The translations under genes were made by a program, and so were the position numbers. The notes below the pieces were generated by a model, which worked only from the letters and a program-made list of their open reading frames with translations, did no database searches and was not told the DNA's origin. A stretch of DNA of 64,000 nt from Nymphaea colorata (taxonomy: Eukaryota > Streptophyta > Magnoliopsida > Nymphaeales > Nymphaeaceae), in assembly GCF_008831285.2 (NCBI RefSeq), contig NC_045139.1:18706354-18770353 (forward strand), written 5' to 3'. Positions 23,414-35,500 of the stretch are shown piece after piece. Each line of letters starts with the position of its first letter. Within the stretch, counting starts at the first letter, position 1.

Positions 23414-26400
23414 TGTTAGGCCCACTCCTGCTAGGACTACAATTTCCTAACCAAGAGCGACCTACCTTCCCAGGTCTCTTGAGTGCTACTCAAAAACCGA
23501 AAATTCCTAAGACAATTAATTACAACACTTCTACCCGGCCGGACAGACCCCGGCGCAAAAACCCTTAGGACAGGAGACTCGGGTGCGGAATACCCTTATT
23601 CCCAAATCCTAACTACGGGCAGACCTAAGACAAACACTACAAGGGTTGACGCGGCTTTTACAATCGTAAGCGATACAAGAATTCACTCGTATCACTCAAC
23701 AAACCACTCAACCAAACACACAAGACGAACGAGCAAACCACGCCCAACACTAAGCAAATGGGTATGGTCGGCTCCTTGTGGTCGTGTCTCGGGCAGCTGG
23801 CCCTTGAGGTACCACGGCAGGGAGCTAGGCCGAAGCCTTGGGCTAAAACAATAACTAAAACAAACTAAATGGAATCCTAAAACAGAAAGCAAAACACCCT
23901 CCCCGGAATCTACAAGTGGGCTAAGGTGTTACCGGCCAAGAGCTAGCCTTGGCTGAGCCAGAACAACCGCGGGGTGAAGACCAATCCCCGGGCAATGCAG
24001 CAACGGACCGGCGTGAAGCGCGCGGCCTGGACAGCCTCCTGCTGTCGGACGAGTAGACAGGCGTTGGCTGGAGCAGTAGCCTGCTGCCGAGCAAAGACAG
24101 ACACGGGCTTGTTGTCGGATGCGGCCGGCTGACGAGTGGCCGAGAGGACAGCGAACGGCGGTCGGGCACAGACTGATGGACGAGGCCTGACTGTCGAGTG
24201 CAGACCTACGGTAGCAGCGGCAGAGGCAAAAGCGAGACGCTGTCGCCTTGGACGCCGAAAGAGCAGCGACTGGATGTCGCCGAGACGCTGGCGCGTTGCC
24301 GCTTACAAACTGAAGCAGGTCGGCGAGAGAAGGCCGACTGAGCAGCCACCTGCTGCCTGGAGCCGAGAGGAGAGGGCGACCGACTGTCGCCTCTAGGCTG
24401 GACGGAAGCCGCGGACAGGACGAGGGGGGCGAAGGCCGAATTCGGCAGTGCCTACCTTCCTATTCTCCGAGTGGCTCAGCCACGGACGCCGGCAAGAAAT
24501 CCGACGACGGGGCGCGGCCGAGGTGCTGGCCGAGGACTGCTAGCGGTGCGCTAGCGTCGCCGACTGAACCTAGTCCCTAGCTACGGCTGGGCTGGGCTTG
24601 GACTGGCGGGGCTCTAAGGGTAGGCCAGTCAGGATAAGAAGGTTCGGGCTGGGGTAGGCCGAAGGTCAAAGGGCTTAGGTTGACAAGGGAGGTTAACCTA
24701 GCTAAGGGATGGAATAGGCCGAGAGCGTGAGCTAGAGAGAAGAAGGAAAAGAATAAACTCGGACGGGGACTGGGGCACTCGAGTGAACGGGGTAGATCGA
24801 GACTGGGCTCGGTTAGAGGTAAGTGAGCTGAGTCACTCGAGCTAAACTCGAGTCAACTAGGTTAGTCCTGGCTGGGCTCGGGTTGGCCGAGTTCCTAAGG
24901 CTATGACTGGGTTAAGTCAAGAAAGCTCAAGTCAACTAAGACGAAGTCGACTAGGTGAGCTGGGTTCGGTCAAGGTCAAACTAGGTTAGATTTGACTGCT
25001 ACACCTAGGTCGGGACAGGGCTAAGTCAAGTTGACTTAGGACTAGGCTCGAGCTAAGAAGACTACCTAAGAACTTAAGTCTAGCTAACTCGAGTAGGTCT
25101 CTCGAGCGAGGAGATTGTGACACGTCAGTGAGATCAAGGGTCACGAGGGGTTGCGGTTAGAGGAGATGGGGGACTTGGCTCGTGTGGTCTCGTGATGAAG
25201 GGAGATTGAAACACGTGGAGGGATCAACGGCTCGTGGGGGCTGCAGTTGATGATGAATGTAGACGTGAAAGAGACTAAGTGCGAGTCCAAGGGGACTTGC
25301 GCTAGAGTTATGGAAAAGTGGTGCACGAAACAAGGAAGTGGCGCGCCAAAGGGGGACTCGCGTGGGTGAGGTGGCGAGCTGCTAGGAGCTAGTGGAAAAG
25401 GTGGTGTGCGAGCTGGAGGGAGGCTGGGTCGTGGGCAAGGAGATGCTGCCACGTGTGAAGACGGATGGCTGAGATTCCTTGCGAGAGGAGGAAGAAGACT
25501 TAGCCAACTCGAGTGAAGACGAGGTGGTGACTAGTGATCCTAAAGCTAAGGGACGTGGGAGATAACTGGAATACAGGTAAGGGACACGATGGGCCAGGTG
25601 GGACACGAGCTGGAGTAGACCGTGGGATGAGTGACACGTGGATGAATGGACGAAGGGGATAGGGCTTACCTGGTCCGAGTTGACTGCACGTAGGCTCGCA
25701 CCGAGAGAGGAAGACCGGCCTGGTGGGAGAGATCTCACGCCAAGGACCAGAACGCCCCTTCAAGCTTCACGGGAACTTCAACTCGCACAAGGGCAGGGTT
25801 GTTCAATGACGCCGGGATCTTGAATTGGCGCCGGAAGTTGCAGGCTTGACCGGAGTTGCAGGATTTTCCGGCGAAGAAGATAACTCGCGATGTAACCACT
25901 CAAATTTGCTCAAACTTCGATGTTTCGAAGCTCTTGTTGAGGCAATTTCAGTAGGCCAACAGCGACTTAATTCTCACGGCCAGAATGTTAGATTCGAACA
26001 GATTAAGCCTGCTGGATTGCAGAACCAAGGAGAGGACAGAAACCGAGTTTTACTTTGCTAAAACTCGACTACTTCCACCGCTAGCGTTCTTGATTTCTTT
26101 TGGCTAGATTCAACCAAAGTTTCTAGGTCTTTCTTTAAGAAGATCTCGGAGAAATCTAAGGCAGAACTCACGGTTTAGCACAGACCTTCCTCTCGGATTT
26201 GCCGAGAAGAAAACCTCGCCTTAAGCGACTTCTCTCCTAGATTAACCTTGCGAAAATCAAGAGGAAAACCGAGAACTAAAAGTAAATTCTTTAGCCGTCG
26301 CTGCTGGATTCTAAAGCGAATTCAGCCTTCCCAATTGCAAGGGCAGACTCTCAACTTCACCGGGGTTGTGAAGAAGGCACCAACCTTGCTGGAGTTGCAG

Positions 26401-26978
26401 ACCAAAAGGGGAAACAGTCGTGGACGAGGGAGGGATTGCCGCCGGTAGGAGGAATCCGCCGCAAGCCTTCGTGCTTTGAGTTCACCACCGGAATATCTCC
26501 GATGCCCGAAGCTTTTGCTGGAATTAGGAGCGTCACAGGCCAAGGGGACGCGAGGGGATGAGAGGCACCGCAGATTCCACCATGTGAAACTCGATGGCTG
26601 ACGAAGAAGGTGAAGATCTCGCCTCTAGACCGAGGGAGAGAGAGACAAGCCTCACGAGGAGGAGAGAGAACACAACTTAGCAAAAATGCTTTCCTTAGTC
26701 CAAAATTCGATACAAACTCTAAGATCCAAAACAATATATACATGTCCTAATTGAACGAGTCTACAATCCAGATCTCGTTCTCTACCCACAATCCAAACCC
26801 AAAATGCCAAGCACAACCCGCTAGGCTAGGTCCTTATTTCGAAACCCAACGAAAGCAAACCTATTTACTTAACAAAAAACACTTAAACTAGACTCGGGCC
26901 TATTGCCCAACTCGTAAACAAAAGGGTTAAACCCCTGAGCCTTGTGAGCCCAGGGTGGGGACCTTGTGAGGGGACCCG
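23414..26978 (-). repeat. Long LTR of the Gypsy element (far edge approximate)
   Basis: The 3' end is fixed by CCTAACA next to the primer site. The 5' end lies near 26978, where the shared internal 210 bp stops. That implies about 3.5 kb, large but within the range of Tekay/Del-type plant Gypsy LTRs. The - strand carries TATATA at 26740-26735, about 240 bp into the region, which would be the U3 promoter. Bases 24000-24600 are very GC-rich, and 24740-25110 is dense with ctcgag, gtcaact and actaggt words. With only one copy present the LTR cannot be bounded by comparison, and further nested insertions inside it are possible. Confidence 0.6.
26735..26740 (-). promoter_or_regulatory. Probable TATA box of the retrotransposon LTR
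   Basis: TATATA, in a GTATATATTG context on the - strand, lies about 240 bp inside the LTR on the side expected for U3 and upstream of the primer site and gag-pol. Confidence 0.4.
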
Positions 26979-27188
26979 CCCTCACTTCGGTTGACTAGAC
27001 CAAGAGCTCGGTCTGGTTTGACCGAGCCATTTGCCTAAGACCTTGGTCTCTGGCTAGCCTCAAGGGACATAAGACCGGACTCACTTGGTTAAGACTCTAC
27101 TAGCTTAGTGAGACCTACACTAGAATCACAAACACCCTGAGACGTACCCAGTTCAAGCACCGTCTTGGCCTCAGCTGCTCCACCCGCT
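26979..27188 (-). repeat. 210-bp terminal direct repeat, right copy
   Basis: Perfect copy of 19010-19219. It starts abruptly beside unrelated AT-rich flank (gatagaaattc at 27189) in the middle of the polyprotein-tail codons. It runs without a break into the long LTR, which is the arrangement expected of the 3' internal end of an element followed by its LTR. Confidence 0.9.
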
Positions 27189-29502
27189 GATAGAAATTCT
27201 TTATGAGGGGGCTGAATTATAGTTTAAAATTTTTTGATGCAGTCCTAAATATCATTTTTTTAAAATTTTATATAGCATACATGATTTATTTTTAAAAAAT
27301 ATATATATGTAAATTTTTAAAACAATTTTTTTCTTTTTTAGCAGGAGCCAAGGACCTGCGGCATGAGGTTTGACCTTAAATCCACTAGTTGAAGTCTGAA
27401 GTGATCTCGCAACACCAAGAATCCCTGTTCCATAGTAAACAAACGTAGCTCGAGGGGTTTACCAACCATAGACTGGCTAAACCTTCCATGGTTGGTGACA
27501 AGGAGCTTTCTCCTTAGAAATTATTAATGTACTTTAGTCAAGTCTTGAATACCAAATATCCGGAATTAACGTTCAAGGTTCAAGTACTTTGGCGTTAAGC
27601 ATGGATGGCCCTCCCTTGCCAAAATCATTAGACAAAAGCAGCCGTGTTTGACTCGGAGACTTATAATACCATCACATTGTAAGTTGAATGTCCTTGACTA
27701 CCCATATAATGTGCACTAGAAGACTAAGGTCCTTGATGTCCTTGACATATTCTCACATCAATAATGTAATTCCAAGCGTCGGTCCCATCCCAAGACCGGT
27801 GGATGGTTCTATTGCACGGGGTATTAATTTGATTGATTGATTTTGATCTAGCCTTAGAGTTTGGACTAGAAAAACACGGTCTATGGTGTCCAAGATTTGT
27901 CATACTTGTACATCAATAATAACCAACATACTTTTTCCCTAAACATATGACAAAACTAGTCTCCCTCGTGTCATTTTCATTGTCTATATAGATGGTGATT
28001 TTTATCTCATATTGTCATTGTCTTTACGCAGTTGGGTATCAAAGCAGTTCAGCAATTCAATACAGGTACAGTATTATCGCTTTTCATATAAGCAAAATGA
28101 TACATGGCTGGTATTGATGAAGAATCACAAGTTTTCTTTGTTGGGTAGTTTGAGGAATCAAGATATTGAAAACGAAAAAGGTTGGGTCATTGTCTAAGTT
28201 GTTAAAGCAGAGCCTACGAAAAAGAAATCAAAGAAAATGGACGAGCAGGAATGAGTTTCATATTTCTTTTAACTTTTTTTGTGGTTTCAGACTACAATTT
28301 AACTACCTAGTCTATCATTAGGTCTATTGTCATATAGTAGTACGCTTGTTTTTAAGGAGTAACTACCTGATTTGCGAGGACAGTACGAAATTTAGAAACT
28401 TTGCAGATCTGTGGAAGTATGAATATTGAGAGAATTTCCGTTTGAAGGTGGGTCAGGGTCACCTTTGCCAGCAACTGCCAAGCAGGAGCCTCTTGTTAAA
28501 TTTTGTCACTCTTGGAGGTGAAGAATTTTGCATTCTCATACTTTCTTTTCAATGTCAGTCAGTGCCACCAATTTGCGTGGAAGGGCGCATTTTTTTGTTG
28601 TAAACCGAACTGCAATCCCGATGAAGAAAATATCGGAGACAGTATGACAGAATTATATCAATTTAGAGTTTCTTGAGAATTTAGCATAATATCACGAAGG
28701 TAGTGATCAAGAGTATGGCCCATATCAAAAAGAGCCAGTAAGAAGGCAGATTCATTAATGAATTTCAAGCCAAAGATTGCCCCAAAGGCACCAAATGAGA
28801 ATTTCCTCAAAAGAAAACAAAAAGATGACAATGATTCTCATTCCTGTCATTCACAACCAAAGCATGTACAGGAAGGTAATATGACTACTCAGTAGTAGTA
28901 GCAGTAAACCTCTCTCTGAATCTCTCTTCAGAGAGAGAAAGAGGGAGAGGTTTTTTCTTTGGGGGGGTTTAGTTGTGTTGGGGTTGAAAACATTATGTCA
29001 TGGTGGTGATGGCTGCAGCCACAACTTGCCCAAGTTCGTATTCTCTCAGATTTTTAATTAGTAAACTAGTCACTAGCCCTTATCAACCCTTCTTCTTCCT
29101 TTTAATGTGTTGACAAAAAGAAGGAACAGGTAGTTTTGTGACCTTTTTGTTTCTCTCGTTTTCATTTATTTCTTGGGTTTTATGTGAGGGGGAGAGAGGG
29201 AGAGAGATCACCATGGTTTTTGGGGTTCACACAAATTTCAGAGGCTCGTGTTGCGAGGTGTGAAGCGTGTAGTGTTTTTTTCTTCATTTTTTCTCCTCCA
29301 GGACTCTAGTTTGACGTGCTTCGCCTCTGCGGAAGAGAATCACGAAGAGAAACTTGTCTGTGTTTTTGAGATCTCAAACTAGGGCGGGAGACCAGACCAG
29401 GATGAAAGGAAGGTTGAAGGAGCGAGAGTTAGAGAAAGAAAGAGGGGTTTTTGTTTAGTTTGTGGTGCTTTTTGTTAGTTGCCGACAGAGGCCTTGGCGA
29501 TC
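27189..29502. other. Intergenic DNA with a possible old LTR remnant, then leader of the S-acyltransferase gene
   Basis: At 28032-28045 TTGGGTATCAAAGC resembles a decayed tRNA-Met primer site (TTGGTATCAGAGC) and follows TTTACGCA, so 27500-28030 may be an old LTR. Its other edge was not found. From about 28900 the DNA has GA/CT-rich stretches (28918-28951 and 29189-29208) typical of plant promoters and 5' leaders. The transcription start of the next gene could not be placed. Confidence 0.35.
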
Positions 29503-32500
29503 ATGGCGAGGCGGCATGGATGGCAGCTCCCTGCTCACACATTTCAGGTATTTTGGTTGTGGGAATTGTTATTTGACCTTTGGGGGAGTACCCATTTGAT
29601 GGTTTGCTTTTATTTCTTTGTTAAAATGATGTTTTTGTTCCTTCACTTCTAACTGCTTCATGTTTTGGCCTTTTTTGTGGGTTTCCCATTTGGAAGTTGC
29701 TTTATATATGTTCCATTGGTAGTTTTCCCGGCTACACACCTCTTGATCATCTTTGTGACCTTTGTTATCTTTGCTCTCGTCTGTTTTGACCTCTTTTGGT
29801 TCTTATTTCTAATTAGCCTTTTTCTGAATTGTTATTATTATTGAAGATGTAGGTTTCTCGAAGTACATTGCGAGGTCGATACTTCTTTTCTTAAAAAAAA
29901 AAAATTATTGTTGTCATAAGAATAGTAATGACCGACAAGCTTTTACTTATATTGCCATTTTTCTTTTTCAATGTGCTGGGGGAGGGAGGTCTTTCAATAG
30001 ATTCTACTGGACAGGATTTGTCGATAATTTAGTACCCATTTTGTCTACCTTTTTTCGCTCCTTTTTCTTTTGTTTTCTAAATTTTACGGAGTTCGTATTT
30101 TAAAATATATGTGCAATTTGATTGTGAACAATGAAGCAGTTGGTTTCATGTTTTTGAGACGGCAGTCGCATAGATAGTTAAATGTCTTGTGCATAGGTGT
30201 CCAATCTATACGCCTATACGGATATATTTTTTTTCTTCCAACGATGAAATTTCATGTATGGTTCACGCCTTCACGGCCATAAGCTTCATGCCTTGTTTGT
30301 GCCACGCACAAAGTCAAAGTGAAACACAATTCCGACTAGTTAAGTTGACATGGTAAACCAACTCTTACGAATATGTTAAATTATGTGATGGACCGGCATA
30401 GCGTGTTTATGACCTTGTATTTTTTTTCCCTTTAAGATGATCATGTCTCATTTGAATTTGATTCGTCTTGTGGACAAGGGAAGACTGAGAATGAAAGAAG
30501 CAAGTAAGCAAGAAGAGATGTTTGTGGATATTTTCTTAGTCACCTGGTTCTTTGGCCTAGGCGTTTCAAGAATTCCAGATGGGTCGCAACATGCTAGTTT
30601 GAAGTATCTCATTTGATATTCTCGGCTCCAAGTATCAGCAGATTTTTAATTTGCATTTTTTGCAAAATTCAGTTCTTTTTACTCCCAATCACTCGATAAT
30701 TTCTACAAGTACAAATCTCACATGTTCTAGATCCAAAATTATTTACAGTCTATCTTCTTCTGGCTGTTGTCTTTTCCTTATGGATTCAGACTTTGAGTTG
30801 ACGTAAAATTTGAACTGATGTCCAAGTGATTGGATAATGATCATCTTAATAAAAGGTCCTTAATTTAAAACTTATACTGTTTAATATAAGAAAAACTGAC
30901 CCTTTACTTGTCTGCAAACTTTTCTGCAAGTTCTTGCATTTAACATTTATTGTTGCTCTTGTATGATTTTGTTTCTGGCAGGTGGTAGCTATTACCGTGT
31001 TCTTCTTACTGGTTGTTGCATTCTATGCCTTTTTCGCACCATTTCTTGGCAAAAATGTGTTTGAGTACGTGGCTATGGGAGTTTATACTCCAGTGGTAAG
31101 CCAAACCTGTTCTAGTTGGTACCTCTCGCACTTTGGACACTAATTCCTGAAGAAAAAATCTTCTATGTTCCATGATGTATTTTCTAAATTTTCCAGGCCC
31201 TCTTGGTTTTCATATTGTATGTTCGATGCACAGCTATTGATCCTGCAGATCCAGGCATCCTGATCAGCCCTGAGGAACGATTGGCTGGTAACATTAGTTT
31301 CCCTTATCAGTTGTTTTCTTTAGCTACTAGTTAGTTAAGGATAATAGTAATACTTATCAATACCATGCGAACATGTAAAATCCAGGTAAAAAGGCTCCAG
31401 GAGAACCTGCAGAGATAGAGTTAATGCACACAGGAAATCCTGCTAAGAAGAAATTTGATTGTTGTTCTTGCATTGGAGGTTTTCTTTGTGGGTGGCTGGT
31501 TAAGGAGGACTGCCGGAAAGATGAAGACATTGATCAGCAAGAAGCCAATGAAGAAGATGCTCTATTCTGCACATTGTGCAATGCAGAGGTACACTTGGCT
31601 TGTGTCTTTTACTGCTCCAAATGATTTCAAATATCAAAGCTCTCTCATTTTGCCATAACTTGTATTTCTTACTTATAATTGATTCTTGAAGCTTCATGGA
31701 TTCTGAACCTTTTCAAAATTTTATCTCTGTATCTGGTTGCATGGGAATATGCTGATTTTTTTTATTTCCTTTTGTTTTCAGTTATTTTATTGTTTTTATC
31801 AGTTTTTCTTATATTTTTTATTTCACGGACCTCAAACCTTAGGAACTTCATGAGTCTTCATGATGTTTCTTTTCTTGATACTTTCTTTTGTTAAGATTGT
31901 GGTTAGTCCTATGTTTACTATCTAACTGAGGTCATGACAAGAATGATTGTCTATCATGGTTAAATATTGGTGTTATCCCTGTATCTCATTAAAAAGGAAA
32001 TTAATGAAGGGTTTATGCTGTCCATAGTTAAATTATGGTTATCACTTAGATAACGATGGGTATACCTATGGTTCTCTGCTAGAAACAGCACTTCTATGTC
32101 ACAAACTTTTTATGTTTACAACCATAAAAATTCCTAAATAACAGTTGCAGACTATATTAGTTCATTTTGCTATTGCGTTCAGCATTATAATTCAAGTTGA
32201 TCTTGGAAATCATTTCGTTTATTGTAGTCTCTTAAAAAATGTTACTTATTTCTATTTGTATCAGCTACCGACCTATAGGCTTTTTAATATTATTCAATTC
32301 CTCAGTTTATAAACGGTTCTCCATGTCACATCCACTTATTTTCTATTGCTCAATTCTGATCCCATGTTTGCCTTTCATTTTCCAATTCCTTTTCTCGCAT
32401 CCATGTTCCTCACAATATGGAGGTAGCAAGAGACCTCAACCAAGGTTACCTGAGTTTCATCATTTGAAAGAGTGAGGAATAGGCGGTCAGAATCCATTGG

Positions 32501-35500
32501 CTTTACTGTTCTTAGCTGTTGATCTGTAGGGTTTTGTTTACTAGAATGGACTTAAGCCATATTAGATTGTAGAGGCCAGAGGGGTTTCTGATTCCTGTCC
32601 TGGCAACAATTCATAAACTCACCGACCACTGTGTTCATCCATTGTAGTAGGAAGTCCTGCAGTAATGAGTCTAAATTTGGAAAGCATTTTCAAGTGGCTG
32701 ACTATGACTTACCTGTGTGACAATAATCATAGATTAATATTGAAACGAAGAGTGTTTCTGATGCTTGTTTTTCATTCTTATTTTGGTGTCTTTCAGGTGC
32801 GAAAGTTCAGCAAGCATTGCAGAAGTTGTGACAAATGTGTGGATGGTTTTGATCACCATTGCCGTGTATGTAATTAGTAATTTTCTTCTTTAAATGTCTC
32901 AGTGATGTGGTTTCTGGACACTCTTAGGCTTCTTCGAGTAGATGAAAGTCATTTTTCACATGCAGTGGCTGAATAATTGTGTCGGGAGGAAAAACTATAT
33001 TACCTTTATTTCCTTGATGGCTAGCAGTCTTATTTGGGTAAGTATAAAGTGAAAAGTCTCACCTTCAAGTGATCTTCATCTTTATGTGTTTGTATGGATT
33101 TTAGATTCACTTTTCAAAGGAATACTCTATCTGGTTTTCTTTGGTGATGATTCAGTTGTCTTTTTCTATGACAGCTCATGGTGGAGTCTGGAATTGGTAT
33201 TGCGGTCCTTGTCCGATGTTTCGTTGACAAAAAAGAAACCGAGAACCAAATAATTGATAGGCTTGGTAATGGGTTTTCTCGGGCTCCGTTTGCGATAGTT
33301 GTGGTATGTCTTGATTGACAGAGCTTCAGATTTTTTCCCCCCGGTTGAGAAGCACCCCCTGTTCACCTTTATTTTGACACTTTTTTTAGCATATCTGCAT
33401 GCATATTTTTTTTCTGTCGTGGCTGTTTGTTGAATTGTCCAGTATTCTTTCTTAATTTCTTAGCCTAAAGTCACTTTCGAAAATTTGTTTTGTTGTAGGC
33501 ATTGATTAAGCTTTTGGTGTGCTTTAACTTTGAGAGGGTCTTATTAAGGCACACATATATGTAGCAAAGGCTTGTCTATGCTCCATCTACTAGCCTGAAA
33601 TATGTTATCATGCGTTGTTTGTTATACTCTGAATGGGTTCTTTACGATTTTCTCAACATTGAATGAAAAAAGTACTTCAGAGTTCAGATCTTCATAACAC
33701 ACTCAAACTTATTTAAACTACCCCTCCTTTTTAGTGTAGTATAAGGTCAAAGCTAAGCAAGTAAATGAGAAGCTTTACGTGACCCTTATTGGCATTCAGA
33801 CACATTAGAAACACAACCACCTCTTGGTAATGTCCTCATATTTTTCTCAAAATTTACCTCTCTTTTCTTGTAAGTGTTTAAGGTCAAAGCTAACATGTGA
33901 ATGAAAAATGATAATATAATTTGTGAGAACAATATTTGTCCCTTGAATTCAATTAAAAATTCCATCATATCATGCATCTGTGAGACCAGGAGTAAATGAT
34001 GAGAAAGAACAGTATTTACTTCTGAATAATGTTCATGTTCAGGTCTCAGAGCTGATTGATGTGGTGCAATATTGAACTAGCCACAGCTCCCTTTTTTTCT
34101 TTTCCTGTAAAGACACTTTCATGTGGAAGATTTGTGTGAACTAATTAGTTTGTAGAATAATCTTTAGCAGTTTTCAGAACTTGTATTTACTTGATTTTGA
34201 CTTGTATCTGCTTCACTTATTAGAAATACAGGCACTGTTTTGTAATATTGAGCGAGTGATGTACACCTAGAGGCACTTGTTTCCTTTCTCAATGGCGATA
34301 CTTAAGAACCTTTTGTTGTGGGGCATGCCAATTTATGCATCATCACTTGTCATTTTTCTCCAAACTGAATAGAGCTGATATCTGCTATTTATCGAGTCAT
34401 AGTCAGCATGCTTAATGATGCTAATAAATGAGAGCTCTATTGGAGTACTGAGAGGCACATGTGTCTCAGAAAATCTTTAAGATCTTTTTGATAACAGTAA
34501 TAAACTGACACGGAATAAACAACAAAAGAAATCTAAGTAGTTGCCATATTTATTTGTGATGGCTTTCTCAATCTGTTGCAAGAATTTTTTAGACAAGATT
34601 TTTTTTTAAAAAATGGTGTAAACCAAAAATCCAGTATATCTGATTGTTTGTGAATTGCACATGACATGATTATGGTTATTCAATGATTCTTTTTTTACAG
34701 TATTTTTATGTTTTCACTTTTTTCTCTTATTGGTAATTTTTTGCAGGCATTGTGTACGGCTGTGTCCTTGCTTGCTTCCATACCTCTGGGAGAATTGTTC
34801 TTTTTTCATATGATACTGATTCGAAAGGTCTCCTTTGATGAAAGTTTTGTGCCTCTCTCTCTCTCTCTTTCCCACACCCCCCCCCCCTCCCCCAAAAACT
34901 CCTTCTTTTGTATTTTTGCACCACTACACCACTAATATTCTGCGTACAGGGTATCACCACTTATGAATATGTGGTTGCAATGAGGACACAAAGTGAGCCA
35001 CCTGGTCCCTCTGTAGATGGAGATCAGCAAAGTGTACCACCTTCACCAACTAGTTCTGCTGCCACTGGCTTAAGTGGAGGAAGTTCTCTAGGTCTAGGGT
35101 TGCAATACAAGGGGGTTGCTTGGTGTACGCCACCGAGAATATTTGTTGATCAGGTATTCCAATTGTATGGATTTCTACTTTTCATGCATATATGCTTAGT
35201 TTATCTGGTGATGGGACCTCCAGCACTTACCTGGCTTCCAGCAAGACTGAAATCTGCATTAAATAGCCATCTGATATCCACATGCACCCCAAGTTTACTT
35301 TTAAGTCTGCTGTTAATGTTTTCTTGACTTGGTAAAGCTTAGCCTGGCATGGATCTAGTTGCCGGCCACAAGCCTGGATCATTTGTTGTTTGGCCAAATG
35401 GAGTTTTTCCCCACTCTAACTATGTCAGAGGTTTTCATCTCAAACACTAAGCATATTCAAGATTCTCCAGTTGTTGTTGCCCTGGCTATTCAAGATATAG

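Larger units (their letters stand above)
19010..27188 (-). mobile_element. Ty3/Gypsy retrotransposon, single internal LTR, bounded by a 210-bp direct repeat
   Basis: Read 5' to 3' on the - strand the order is: 210-bp copy of the element's internal 3' end (27188-26979), one long LTR-like region (about 26978-23414), primer site (23411-23399), gag-pol (23191-19418), then internal 3' end with the same 210 bp (19219-19010). A normal element would be LTR-PBS-gag-pol-PPT-LTR with identical LTRs at the ends. Here no LTR copy follows the left end: bases left of 19010 do not resemble those left of 26979. No TG...CA ends and no target duplication flank the outer borders (left aaccct, right gatagaa). The order is that of a one-LTR circle opened inside its 3' internal region, or of a broken tandem pair. 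Confidence 0.75.

Noticed and set aside
24136-26743. Several 60-130-codon frames in the GC-rich LTR region
   Set aside because: GC-rich, stop-poor DNA inside the LTR. No protein motif, and frames exist on both strands.
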